Translations under genes and position numbers: made by a program | Part shown: positions 40,320 through 48,648 of the stretch, piece after piece | Numbering within the stretch: the stretch's first letter is position 1 | Layout of the letters: every line of letters begins with the position of its first letter | The notes under the pieces: model-generated | The model's database searches: none | Told to the model about the DNA's origin: nothing | The model's input: only the letters and a program-made list of their open reading frames with translations | Origin: Prado023 sp963818445 | GTDB lineage: Bacteria > Actinomycetota > Actinomycetes > S36-B12 > CAIYMF01 | Length of the DNA: 64,000 bases | Direction of reading: 5' to 3' | NCBI GenBank assembly: GCA_963818445.1 | Contig: CAWFSG010000013.1 | Location: 1-64,000 of the forward strand

Positions 40320-40841
40320 GTGACCAGAGACCACGCCACCCCGCCCAGCGCCCTTTCGGATGAGTCGGACTTCGACCCGCTGACTGGGCTGGCCAATCGG
40401 GCCGAGCTCGAGCGTCGGTTGGGCAAGCTCTGGCTGCCCAACGGCACGCGCAGGGCCACACCGCTGGCCGTCCTCGTGTTCAACATCGACCGCTTCCGCT
40501 TCGTCAACGAGCAATTCGGCCACGTGGCCGGCGATGAGGTCCTGGCCACCCTCGCGCATCGCATGCGCATCAGGTCGCGACCGGGCGATCTCGTCGCCCG
40601 TTACGGCGGCGACACCTTCGTCATCGTCCTCGGCCGGGTCACCAGCCCTCGGGAGGCTCAGGGGGCGTCCGACCGGATCCGGCTGGCACAACTTGAGCCC
40701 ATCGCCGTGGGCAGGCAGTGGGTGAGCGTCTCCCTCAGCGCAGGCATTGCCGTGGCGGCGCAGGGCGAGCACCCGCTTGTGACCCTCCGGCGTGCTGAGC
40801 GCAACCGGAGGATCTCCCGCGAGGGCCGCGGACGCAGATGA
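40320..40841 (+). CDS. GGDEF-domain protein with degenerate catalytic motif
   Basis: 173 residues from GTG 40320 (GGAGG 5 bases upstream). Diguanylate cyclase fold: DPLTGLANRAELERRL, VFNIDRFRFVNEQFGHVAGD and SLSAGIAVA. The signature loop reads GGDTF at residues 96-100 in place of GGDEF, replacing the catalytic glutamate, so it is probably inactive as a cyclase and may act as a GTP or effector sensor. There is no sensor domain and the protein ends shortly after the domain. Confidence 0.8.
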   Translation: MTRDHATPPSALSDESDFDPLTGLANRAELERRLGKLWLPNGTRRATPLAVLVFNIDRFRFVNEQFGHVAGDEVLATLAHRMRIRSRPGDLVARYGGDTFVIVLGRVTSPREAQGASDRIRLAQLEPIAVGRQWVSVSLSAGIAVAAQGEHPLVTLRRAERNRRISREGRGRR

Positions 40842-41150
40842 GAGGAACGCCAGGTCCTCAGGGGAGCCACCGCGCCCACCAGGCGACGGCTGCTCCATAT
40901 CGCGTGGTCCACCACTGCCGCGCCGCTCGCCACGGCAACCAACACCGTCTCGGCCGCACCCAGTACGACTGCGCTCGCCCTGTCCGTGTCCGGCATCGCT
41001 TCCTCCACTTCGACGGCGGAGGAGCACACGGACTGTGGTCGGCTCGTGTTGGCCCCCGGCGGTTGGCGGAAGCCAGCCTCGTCCAAGCGTGCGCGTTGAA
41101 CACGAGGCGCTTCCGCTGGTTACTACCCGGCTCGCACCGTCCCATACACG
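40842..41150. other. Intergenic, nothing supported
   Basis: Open frames exist on both strands but are not convincing. One antisense frame (MPDTDRASAVVLGAAETVL) is modestly protein-like but runs on through the GGDEF gene. No hairpin was noticed. Confidence 0.35.
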
Positions 41151-41966
41151 TCACAGATCGAAGCGTCGCTGCAGGTCGGCGTAGGAGAGCGCTCCGTCGA
41201 GGAAGCCCAGCGTTCCGGAGTCGAGCAGCTCCCGACCAGCGCGCTCCAGCAGGCTGAGCGTGGCTCGGGCGAGGCTGCCGCCCAGGCTGACCCGCGTGAC
41301 GCCGAGCGAGAAGAGCGTGGGCGCGTCGATGGTGTTCGCCAGCCCTGCGACCACGTTGAGCGGGCCGGGGATGGCCGCGGCGAGTCGGCGGATCGTGTCC
41401 TGCTCGACCACGCCGGGGACGAAGACGCAGTCGGCCCCCGCTTCGACGTACCGGACCGCCCGCTCGACCGTCTCGGCGAACGCGTCGCCCGTCGTGCCGG
41501 CGAAGTAGGTGTCAGTGCGGGCGTTCAGTACGAAGGTGCCGCGTGGCGCCGCCTCCCGGGCGGCCGCGAGGCGGTCGACAGCCTCATCGATGCCGAACAG
41601 CCCGCCCCTCCCGGCGTCCTCGAGGTTGCCGCCCACCGCCCCGAGCCCCACGGCCAGGGCCACGGTGCGCCCGACTTCGTCCGCGGTGTTGCCGTACCCG
41701 GCTTCGAGGTCCGCGGTCACGGGCACGCCCACTGCGGCCACGATGCGACCGACGTGCTCGAGCATCGTGTCGCGGTCCAGCGCTGCTCCGTCCGGGACTC
41801 CGCAGGACCACGCGATGCCCGCGCTGGTCGTGGCGATGGCCGGGAAGCCGACCTGCTCGAGGATGCGGGCGGAGCCGGCGTCCCAGGCGTTGGGGAGCAC
41901 GAAGCCTCGACCAGTGTGCAGGGCAAGGAGGGCAGCGGCCTTGTCGGTCGAAGGTTCGGTGGTCAC
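41151..41966 (-). CDS. Isocitrate lyase/PEP mutase superfamily enzyme
   Basis: 271 residues from GTG 41966, with GAGGGGG upstream. TIM-barrel of the PEP mutase/isocitrate lyase family: FVLPNAWDAGSARILEQVGF, TADLEAGYGNTADEV (metal-binding aspartate region), GGNLED and VLNARTDTYF. The usual KKCGH catalytic loop of isocitrate lyase is absent, pointing to the oxaloacetate decarboxylase/phosphonomutase-like subgroup. The reaction is likely C-C or P-C bond chemistry on a small 2-oxoacid; substrate unknown. Confidence 0.85.
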   Translation of the reverse strand: MTTEPSTDKAAALLALHTGRGFVLPNAWDAGSARILEQVGFPAIATTSAGIAWSCGVPDGAALDRDTMLEHVGRIVAAVGVPVTADLEAGYGNTADEVGRTVALAVGLGAVGGNLEDAGRGGLFGIDEAVDRLAAAREAAPRGTFVLNARTDTYFAGTTGDAFAETVERAVRYVEAGADCVFVPGVVEQDTIRRLAAAIPGPLNVVAGLANTIDAPTLFSLGVTRVSLGGSLARATLSLLERAGRELLDSGTLGFLDGALSYADLQRRFDL

Positions 41967-42169
41967 GAGCCCGCCCCCTCGGCGTCGGATTGGGGCCCAG
42001 CGCCGCAGAACCGGGCATCCCCGGGTCTCCGGTTGGGCACGATCTGGGCCCGGGTGGGCTGCGAGGCGCGTGTGGCAACCGTCGTAGCTGCGTCGTGCGG
42101 CACCCAGTCATGGTCCCACGCTCGGGTGAACACCACCAGATTGTCGGCGATCGCGGCCTCTCGTGACAC
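41963..42169 (-). CDS. Small frame upstream of the PEP mutase-like gene, doubtful
   Basis: GTG 42169 opens 68 residues whose TGA overlaps the next start (GTGA). The beginning, AAIADNLVVFTRAWDHDWVP, looks protein-like and third-position GC is high, while the tail is less so. No ribosome binding site of note. It could be a small coupled gene or a remnant. Confidence 0.3.
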   Translation of the reverse strand: MSREAAIADNLVVFTRAWDHDWVPHDAATTVATRASQPTRAQIVPNRRPGDARFCGAGPQSDAEGAGS

Positions 42170-42309
42170 CCCACGACGATGCTCACGGAATCTGTCCGCA
42201 GGTGCCCCGGACTGGGCAGACCTACGGCACTACCCGGTGACCCGTGGGGCGCGCGATGCGCAAGTGTGCGGCCAGCCCTGGATACCCGACCCGGGAATGA
42301 GCCGACCTC

Positions 42310-42651
42310 TCACGCCCGCAGGATCTTCTCCATGGACCTGCCCTTCGCGAGCTCGTCGACCAGTTTGTCGAGGTAGCGGATCTTCTGCATCAGGGGATCG
42401 TCGACGTTCTCGACGCGCACTCCACACACCGTGCCGGTGATCAGCGACGCGTTCGGGTTGAGGTGCGCGTCGGCGAAGAAGTCCTCGAATGTGGTGCCCG
42501 CAGCGAGGTGGCCCTCCACCGCAGAGTCGTCGAAGCCAGTGAGCCAGCGGATCACCTCGTCCAGTTCAGCCCGGGTGCGCCCCTTCCTCTCGACCTTCGC
42601 CACGTAGTGCGGATAGACCGAGGCGACGCTGGTGGTGAAGATCCGGTGCAT
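42310..42651 (-). CDS. DUF2200-family protein
   Basis: 113 residues from ATG 42651, where MHRIFTTSVASVYPHYVAKV begins the domain; conserved blocks are KGRTRAELDEVIRWLTGF and a C-terminal VRVENVDDPLMQKIRYLDKL. Length equals the family norm. Members are small cytoplasmic proteins of unknown function that resemble the AHSA or YdhG-like uncharacterised group; no role can be given. Ribosome binding site weak. Confidence 0.8.
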   Translation of the reverse strand: MHRIFTTSVASVYPHYVAKVERKGRTRAELDEVIRWLTGFDDSAVEGHLAAGTTFEDFFADAHLNPNASLITGTVCGVRVENVDDPLMQKIRYLDKLVDELAKGRSMEKILRA

Positions 42652-42740
42652 GTCAGCCAGCGTAGTGACCAGCGCGCGCCCGGGCTCCCGGCGAGTCAGC
42701 ACCGGTGGCGCTCCCGGCTGCCGTGGACCGGCATGCCCGG

Positions 42741-43313
42741 TCAGCTCGAGGTGGCCGCCTTGGCCGCTGCCTTCATCTGCTGCTTGAAGGCGCGCACCTT
42801 CTGCAGCGAATCAGCGTCCACGACGTCGGCGACCGACCGGTACCCGGCCAACGCGTAGTCGCCCGCGGCCTCCTCCCAGCCCTCGGGCTGGACGCCGAGT
42901 TGCTTCGCGAGCAGGGCGACGAAGATCTGGGCCTTCTGCCGGCCGAAGCCCGGCAGACCCTCGACCCGGGTGCGCAGCTCCCGGCCGGTGGTCGCCCCGG
43001 ACCACAGCCGGGAGGCGTCGCCGGCGTACTCGGACTCCACGATGGCGGCGAGCTCCTGAAGGCGCGCGGCCATCGACTTGGGGAACCGGTGGATCGCCGG
43101 GGGCTGGCTGCACAACGTCGTGAACGCCTGCGGATCCGCCGCGGCTATCGCTCCCGGATCCAGCGTTCCGAAGCGGTCGAGGACCTTCCACCCGCCGCGG
43201 AAGGCATGCTCCATTCCGTACTGCTGATCGAGCATCATCCCGATGAGCACAGCGAACGGATAGTCGTCGAGGACCCGGTCAGCATCAGGCTCGCCAGTCA
43301 GGTGGAACGCCAT
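42741..43313 (-). CDS. HhH-GPD-type base-excision repair protein
   Basis: 190 residues. The helix-hairpin-helix motif is in VEGLPGFGRQKAQIFVALLA, preceded by DYPFAVLIGMMLDQQYGMEH, which matches the actinobacterial HhH-GPD proteins of unknown lesion specificity. The catalytic lysine of bifunctional glycosylases is not seen at the usual spot, so a monofunctional or binding role is likely. It ends with KAAAKAATSS. Nuclear-acid repair function rests on the family. Confidence 0.8.
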   Translation of the reverse strand: MAFHLTGEPDADRVLDDYPFAVLIGMMLDQQYGMEHAFRGGWKVLDRFGTLDPGAIAAADPQAFTTLCSQPPAIHRFPKSMAARLQELAAIVESEYAGDASRLWSGATTGRELRTRVEGLPGFGRQKAQIFVALLAKQLGVQPEGWEEAAGDYALAGYRSVADVVDADSLQKVRAFKQQMKAAAKAATSS

Positions 43314-43429
43314 CCCTCGATGGTCTCACGACCTCGCCCGGCGCACTCGGCCATCGTCGAGTGGGGCCTGGTCGTCGTGTGGTTTCGCACCCGGCGGCGC
43401 CCTCCAGCGCCGTCGGCTACTGTCTCGCT

Positions 43430-45097
43430 GTGGTCACTGCAGCATGGATCGTCAGCCTCACCGCCGCTCCCGAGGAGGTCGCGGTGGTCGATCTGCGGGC
43501 CAGGCTCGCGGCCGCGGGGATCCGGGACTGCGGGCAGCCCGACGACTCGGCCGCACTTGCTGACGTCGATGTCGTCGTCGTGTGGGCCGACCGCGCCCTG
43601 GAACCCGACCTCGCCACGGCCCTGGCGGACCCGGCGGTGCGTGTCCTCCTGGCCGGGCCGACCCTCACCCGGGCCGATCCGGACGGGACCCTGTCCGACG
43701 CAGCCGGACTACGCCTGGGCCCGAGCTCACCGATGCACGACGTGCGGTTGCGGATGGGCCCCGATGGCCAGCGGCTCTACTCGGCCTTCCACGTGCACGG
43801 TGACCACGCCCACCACGACGAGCACGAGCACCTCACCGGTCAGGTGGCGACCGTGGAGGGGATCGCCGACGACGTGCGGGTGCTGCGCACGGCCCGCCTC
43901 GGGCTCACCGACCACCCGGTGCTGACGTGGCGGCCCTCAACGGCCACGGCCGCCTGGACCATGGGGACGACGCCGGCGGCGATCGCTGATCGCGACGCGG
44001 CCCGGCTCCTGGTACAGGTGCTGCGCGAGATGGCCCAGGAGCCGGTGCCCGCCCCGGTCCGCGTCGGGCTGCTCGGCTACGGGGCCATCGGACACGAGCA
44101 CAGCCGGGCGGTGCGTGCGGTCGACGGGCTGGCGCTGGCTGCCGTCTGTGACACGTCCCGGGAACGCCTCGACCTCGCGGAGGCGGCCGCCCCGGGGGTG
44201 GCGACGACGACCTCGGCCGAGGTCCTGCTCGACCGCGACGACGTCGACCTCGTCGTGATCTCCACGCCGCCGAGCTCCCACGCGGGCTGGGCGCTTCGCG
44301 CACTTGCCGCCGGGAAGCACGTGGTCGTGGAGAAGCCGTTCGCCATCCGCACCGCTGAGGCCGACGAGGTCCTCGCCGCAGCGCGCGATGCCGGGCTGCT
44401 CGCCGTGGTCTACCAGAACCGGCGGTTCGACCCGGACCACCTCGCGGTCCGTCGGATCATCGACCGTGGCGACATCGGGGAGGTGTTCCACGTCGAGACA
44501 TTCGTCGGCGGGTACGGGCACCCGTGCAACCTGTGGCACTCCGACGAGGGGGTGTCCGGTGGGGCGTTCTACGACTGGGGCTCGCACCTGCTCGACCAGG
44601 TGCTCGACCTGATCCCCACTCCGATCGACCACGTCACCGCTGCGGCCCACAAGCGCGTGTGGTTCGACGTGACCAACGCCGACCACTCGCGGGTGACCAT
44701 CCGGTTCACCGACGGGGTCGAGGCCGAGTTCACGCATTCGGACCTCGCCGCGGCCCTCAAGCCCCGGTGGTACGTCCTCGGGACGCGCGGCGCGATCGTG
44801 GGCAACTGGCGCTCAGAGACGATCGTCGCCCGCAGCGACATCGGGACCCTCGTCGAGGACCGGTTGGCCCCGGCGGACTCCCCGCCTGCCCTCGAGCTGC
44901 ACGCGGCGGACGGCAGCATCACCCATGTGGCCACCCCGACCGGTCCTGCCTACCCGTTCCACCGTGAGCTGGCCGACCGGCTCCTGTTCGGGCTGCCGAT
45001 GACCGTCACAGCCGAGCAGTCGCGCCGGGTCCTGTCGGTCATGGAGGCCGCGTCCGCATCGGCGGCCGACGACGGGCGCCCGGTGGTCCCGCGATGA
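43430..45097 (+). CDS. Gfo/Idh/MocA oxidoreductase with a large N-terminal extension
   Basis: 555 residues from GTG 43430. The C-terminal 345 residues are a standard NAD(P)-dependent sugar dehydrogenase/oxidoreductase: VGLLGYGAIGHEHSRAV, HVVVEKPFAIRTAEADEV (catalytic Glu-Lys), and YDWGSHLLDQVLDL. The first 209 residues are a separate domain, possibly ThuA/glutamine-amidotransferase-like (VDVVVVWADRALEPDL; WRPSTATAAWTMGTTPAAIA), with a histidine- and acid-rich loop at 121-137 (HVHGDHAHHDEHEH) that could bind metal. A related oxidoreductase follows with an ATGA overlap. The pair probably modifies a sugar or cyclitol. Confidence 0.8.
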   Translation: MVTAAWIVSLTAAPEEVAVVDLRARLAAAGIRDCGQPDDSAALADVDVVVVWADRALEPDLATALADPAVRVLLAGPTLTRADPDGTLSDAAGLRLGPSSPMHDVRLRMGPDGQRLYSAFHVHGDHAHHDEHEHLTGQVATVEGIADDVRVLRTARLGLTDHPVLTWRPSTATAAWTMGTTPAAIADRDAARLLVQVLREMAQEPVPAPVRVGLLGYGAIGHEHSRAVRAVDGLALAAVCDTSRERLDLAEAAAPGVATTTSAEVLLDRDDVDLVVISTPPSSHAGWALRALAAGKHVVVEKPFAIRTAEADEVLAAARDAGLLAVVYQNRRFDPDHLAVRRIIDRGDIGEVFHVETFVGGYGHPCNLWHSDEGVSGGAFYDWGSHLLDQVLDLIPTPIDHVTAAAHKRVWFDVTNADHSRVTIRFTDGVEAEFTHSDLAAALKPRWYVLGTRGAIVGNWRSETIVARSDIGTLVEDRLAPADSPPALELHAADGSITHVATPTGPAYPFHRELADRLLFGLPMTVTAEQSRRVLSVMEAASASAADDGRPVVPR

Positions 45098-46059
45098 CCA
45101 GTGCCAGGCCAGTCCGTTGGGGCTTCCTCGGGGCCGGGTTCGTGGCGTCCAAGGGGCTCGCCCCCGCCGTCCACGCTGCCGACGGTGCGGTCCTCCAGGC
45201 GGTCGGTGCCCGGGACTCCGCGCGGGCAGCGTCGCTGGGTCCCGTGGGGTCGGTCGGGTCGTACGCGCAGATCTGCGACCGCGACGACGTCGACGCGGTG
45301 TACGTGTCGCTGCCGAACGACGACCACCTGCACTGGGTGCTGGTCGCCCTCGAGGCCGGCAAGCACGTCCTGTGCGAGAAGCCGCTGGGCCTCGATGCCG
45401 CCGAGGTCGCCCGTATGCGGGTCGCGGCCGATGATGCCGGCCTGCTGCTGGTGGAGGCGGCGTGGAACCGCTGGCACCCCCGAACCCAGCGGATCGAGGC
45501 GCTGGTCGCCCCGATCGCGGGGCCCCGCGACGTCCGGGCGTGGTTCACCTTCCCGGGTGTCCCGGCCGACAACTACCGCCTGGACCCGAGGCGCGGCGGT
45601 GGGGCGCTGATGGACGTCGGCTGCTACACGGTGTCAGCGGCACTGTCGGCCCTGAGCGCGGAGGCGGTCGTCGTCGACAGCGTCGTGCGTCACATCGGTC
45701 CGACCGGCGTTGACCTGACCACCTCCGCCGTGCTGACCCACGCGAACGGGTCGGCGACGATCACGGCCTCCTTCGAGCGCCCCGAGGCCCAGGGCCTGAC
45801 GATCCAGGCGCCGGGGCTGAGCGTGGAGTTCGGCGGCCAGGCGTTCACCACGTGGCGCGAGCCCTGCGTCCTGCGCGTGGTGGAGGACGGGGTCGCACGC
45901 GAGGAGGAGTTCGCCGCGTGCGACCCCTACCAGCTCATGATCGAGGCGGTCTCGGCGCGGGTCCGCGGTGAGGACGCGTGGGTCCTGCCGCTGGCCACGT
46001 CCGCTCACGTCGCCGCGACGTTGGATGCGATCGCCGCCACGTCCTCCACCTCGGGATGA
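45094..46059 (+). CDS. Gfo/Idh/MocA family oxidoreductase
   Basis: 321 residues, ATG overlapping the upstream stop. Rossmann motif VRWGFLGAGFVASKGLA and catalytic HVLCEKPLGLDAAEVARM; substrate-side strand block GGALMDVGCYTVSAAL. Typical of dimeric dihydrodiol-dehydrogenase- or inositol-dehydrogenase-like enzymes. Co-translation with the 555-residue homolog indicates a shared pathway. No kinase, transporter or regulator is adjacent, so the substrate stays unknown. Confidence 0.85.
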   Translation: MTSARPVRWGFLGAGFVASKGLAPAVHAADGAVLQAVGARDSARAASLGPVGSVGSYAQICDRDDVDAVYVSLPNDDHLHWVLVALEAGKHVLCEKPLGLDAAEVARMRVAADDAGLLLVEAAWNRWHPRTQRIEALVAPIAGPRDVRAWFTFPGVPADNYRLDPRRGGGALMDVGCYTVSAALSALSAEAVVVDSVVRHIGPTGVDLTTSAVLTHANGSATITASFERPEAQGLTIQAPGLSVEFGGQAFTTWREPCVLRVVEDGVAREEEFAACDPYQLMIEAVSARVRGEDAWVLPLATSAHVAATLDAIAATSSTSG

Positions 46060-46150
46060 GACGTCACGCCGGCCCGACGTGAGCTGGATGCCCCCACGGT
46101 CGGGGCTGACCCGACTCAAGCGACGTGCGTGCGTCGCCGATGGATCAACC

Positions 46151-47419
46151 ATGGTTGTCGCGACCTCACCTCAGCGACGCATGCCTGCATTGTGGGTCGT
46201 GCAGCTCTGCGTGGGGATGGCGGCTGTCGCGGCGTACTACGTCCTCGTGCCCGAGCAGCTGGTCGACCCGGTGGGCGTGCTGATCGGCGTGTTCGGGGTC
46301 GTGTCCATCGTCGGGGGAGTGCAGCTGTGGCGGCCCGAGTCGCGGGCGCCGTGGTACCTGCTGGCTGCGGGTGTGGCGTTCTACGTCCTCGGCGACTTCA
46401 TCTACATGCGGTTGACCGAGCAGTACGGGTCCGAGCCCCCGTTCCCGTCCGTGGCCGATGTCGCCTACTACGCGCTGTACCCCCTCCTCGGCGCCTCCCT
46501 GTTCCTCACATTGCGGCGCCAGATGCCGGGGCGTGACCGGGCCGGGCTCGTCGACGCTGCCCTCATCACGGTCGCGGCCGCAATCCTCTCGTGGACCTTC
46601 CTCATGGCCCCCTACGCCAGTGACCCCACCCTGGGACTGTCCGAGAAGCTGGCCTCGATCGGGTATCCCCTCGGCGACCTGCTCCTGATCGCCCTCCTGG
46701 CCCGCCTGCTCCTCACCCCGGGCAAGCGGGTGGTCACCTTCCGCCTGCTCGTGGCCGCGCTCGCGGTGAACCTGGTCGCCGACATCGTCTACTTCTTCCA
46801 GCTTCTGGCCGGCACGTTCGAGTCCGGCGGCCTCGTGGATGTCGGGTGGCTCACGGCGTACGTCCTGTTCGGCACGGCAGCGCTGCACCCCTCCATGCGC
46901 CAGTACGGACAGCGGGTCGACTCTGCTGCCGCAGCCGTCCAACCGGCGCCTGGTGGTGATGGCCGCCGCCGCCCTGACCGCGCCCGCGCTCATCGCGGTC
47001 CGGGCCCTTCGCGGCGAGTACGACGAGATCGCCGTCATCGCCGTCGGGTGCATGGTGATGTTCCTGCTCGTCCTGGTCCGGATGAGTGGGCTGCTCGACG
47101 AGGTCGAGTCCCAGCACGACCAGCTGCAGACGGCGTTCTCCGACCTGGAGCTCGCGCAGTCCGAGCGCAAGCTCCTGCTCGACCGGACCGTCCATGCCGC
47201 CGAGGAGGAGCGGATCCGTCTCGCGGCCAACCTGCACGACGGTCCGATCCAGCGCCTGGCGTCGGTGTCCCTGACCCTGGATCGCGCCATGCTGCGCCTG
47301 GACCGGGGCGATCCGGTTGTCGCGGGGGACCTGCTCGAGCGGGGCCAGGACGAGCTTCAGGCCGAGGTCGACGCCCTGCGCAGGATGATGAGCGAGCTTC
47401 GTCCCCCGATCCTGGATGA
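46151..47419 (+). CDS. Membrane sensor half of a frameshifted histidine kinase
   Basis: The frame from ATG 46151 encodes about 255 residues with eight hydrophobic helices (VVQLCVGMAAVAAYYVLV; LLAAGVAFYVLGDFIYMRL; LVAALAVNLVADIVYFFQL), a MASE-like sensor, up to LHPSMRQYGQRVDS. Beyond about 46930 the frame turns into arginine/proline-rich noise, ending at 47419, while the +1-shifted frame carries on with RRLVVMAAAALTAPALIAV and the kinase domain. One inserted or deleted base between about 46905 and 46950 explains both. A full gene would be about 568 residues. Confidence 0.6.
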   Translation: MVVATSPQRRMPALWVVQLCVGMAAVAAYYVLVPEQLVDPVGVLIGVFGVVSIVGGVQLWRPESRAPWYLLAAGVAFYVLGDFIYMRLTEQYGSEPPFPSVADVAYYALYPLLGASLFLTLRRQMPGRDRAGLVDAALITVAAAILSWTFLMAPYASDPTLGLSEKLASIGYPLGDLLLIALLARLLLTPGKRVVTFRLLVAALAVNLVADIVYFFQLLAGTFESGGLVDVGWLTAYVLFGTAALHPSMRQYGQRVDSAAAAVQPAPGGDGRRRPDRARAHRGPGPSRRVRRDRRHRRRVHGDVPARPGPDEWAARRGRVPARPAADGVLRPGARAVRAQAPARPDRPCRRGGADPSRGQPARRSDPAPGVGVPDPGSRHAAPGPGRSGCRGGPARAGPGRASGRGRRPAQDDERASSPDPG

Positions 47420-47858
47420 GGCCGGGTTCGAGGCCGGCGTCCGGGATCTGGTGGACGACTTCGCCCAGCGCACCGGCGTGGGCGGGCAGGTCGGTGGAGC
47501 CCTGCTCACCCCCCTGCCGCCCGACACCGAGACGGCGCTCTACCGCGTCGTCCAGGAGGCACTGTGGAACGTGGCCAAGCATGCTGGCGCCACAGCCGTC
47601 GAGGTCGAGCTGCGGGACCTCGGTGGCAGCGTCGAGCTCACGGTCACTGATGACGGGACGGGCTTCCACCCGGCGTCGTCCACGTCGCTGCTGCGCGACG
47701 GGCACTTCGGGCTGGTGGGCATGCGCGAGCGTCTCGAGTCGACCGGGGGGCTGCTCGTTGTCGAGTCGGTTCCCGGTGCAGGCACGCGGCTCACCGCGAG
47801 GGTTCCGCGGGCAGCCGACCAGGGCCGGGTGGCCAGGACTCTGGAGGGGGCAGCATGA
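46839..47858 (+). CDS. Histidine kinase half (HisKA_3 plus HATPase_c), frameshifted from its sensor
   Basis: In this frame the native sequence starts near 46920 (RRLVVMAAAALTAPALIAV, one or two helices). A coiled linker (HDQLQTAFSDLELAQSERK), the HisKA_3 dimerisation box with phospho-acceptor histidine EEERIRLAANLHDGPIQRL and a C-terminal ATPase domain follow: RVVQEALWNVAKHAGA (N box), VTDDGTGFHP and GLVGMRERLESTGG. If translated alone it could start at GTG 46953 or ATG 46959. Its stop overlaps the receiver gene (ATGA). The kinase half and the downstream four genes look intact. Confidence 0.75.
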   Translation: MSGGSRRTSCSARQRCTPPCASTDSGSTLLPQPSNRRLVVMAAAALTAPALIAVRALRGEYDEIAVIAVGCMVMFLLVLVRMSGLLDEVESQHDQLQTAFSDLELAQSERKLLLDRTVHAAEEERIRLAANLHDGPIQRLASVSLTLDRAMLRLDRGDPVVAGDLLERGQDELQAEVDALRRMMSELRPPILDEAGFEAGVRDLVDDFAQRTGVGGQVGGALLTPLPPDTETALYRVVQEALWNVAKHAGATAVEVELRDLGGSVELTVTDDGTGFHPASSTSLLRDGHFGLVGMRERLESTGGLLVVESVPGAGTRLTARVPRAADQGRVARTLEGAA

Positions 47859-48271
47859 TCGCGACACTGGCGGAGCGTCCCGCAGCGACGGGCACGGCCC
47901 GGCTCGTCCTCGTGGATGACGACAATGCCTTGCGGCTGGCCCTGCACGAGCTGCTGGCCGACGCCGGATACGACGTGGTGGGCGAGGCCGGGAACGGTGC
48001 CGACGGGCTTGCCGTGATCTCCGAGGTCCGGCCCGACGTGGTCCTGCTCGACCTGAGGATGCCCGGAGTCGGCGGTGTCGAGGTGGCGCGCGAGCTGCGG
48101 CAACGCTCCCCGAATGTCCGGGTCATCATGTTCTCGGCCTATTCCGACCTCGGGCTGCAGAGCATCCTGTCCGATCTGGGCGTCTCGGCCTACCTGACCA
48201 AGGGCTGCCCCTACCGGCGGATCGTGGCGGCGATCGAGGCTGCCCTGGCCGACGATCGGAGGGCCTCGTGA
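47855..48271 (+). CDS. Single-domain response regulator
   Basis: 138 residues, ATG overlapping the kinase stop. A receiver domain only: acidic pocket LVLVDDDNALR, phospho-acceptor VVLLDLRMPG, switch residue in FSAYSDLG and lysine in AYLTKGCPY. No DNA-binding or enzymatic output follows, so it would act by docking or phosphotransfer. Translational coupling to the kinase indicates a cognate pair. Confidence 0.9.
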   Translation: MIATLAERPAATGTARLVLVDDDNALRLALHELLADAGYDVVGEAGNGADGLAVISEVRPDVVLLDLRMPGVGGVEVARELRQRSPNVRVIMFSAYSDLGLQSILSDLGVSAYLTKGCPYRRIVAAIEAALADDRRAS

Positions 48272-48648
48272 CCGGCCCCACCCGCATCCTCGTGGTCGAC
48301 GACGACGCCGGGTTGCGCACGGAGCTCCGTCAGTTGCTCGAGGACGCGGGGTACGACGTCGTTGCTGAAGCAGCCAGCGGCTTCCAGGGGGTCGCCCTCG
48401 CACGGCTCGCCCTGCCCGATGTCGTCATCAGTGACCTGCGGATGCCGGGGGACATCGGTGGCCTCGACCTCGCCATCGAGCTCCAGGGCGTGATCCCCGT
48501 GATCATCCTGTCCGCCTACGACGATCCGGGCCTGCAGGCCCGTGTCCGTGAGGCCGGCGCGACCTTCCTGGTCAAGGGCTGCCGCTCCCGGACGATCTTC
48601 ACCGCGGTCGAGCAGGCCGTGGGCGCGGGCGAGGGGGTCCCCGCATGA
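48268..48648 (+). CDS. Single-domain response regulator (second)
   Basis: 126 residues from GTG 48268 (GTGA overlap). Receiver motifs: RILVVDDDAGLR, phospho-acceptor VVISDLRMPG, ILSAYDDPG and FLVKGCRS. About half identical to its neighbour by eye, so a duplicate. The next gene is a GGDEF-EAL protein, also overlapping; the natural reading is a phosphorelay from the kinase through the two receivers to c-di-GMP turnover. Confidence 0.9.
   Translation: MTGPTRILVVDDDAGLRTELRQLLEDAGYDVVAEAASGFQGVALARLALPDVVISDLRMPGDIGGLDLAIELQGVIPVIILSAYDDPGLQARVREAGATFLVKGCRSRTIFTAVEQAVGAGEGVPA

Noticed and set aside
40658..41086. Antisense frame of 142 codons (MPDTDRASAVVLGAAETVL)
   Set aside because: It overlaps the GGDEF gene on the other strand for about half its length, and its tail is arginine/serine-rich shadow sequence. 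No ribosome binding site or family support.
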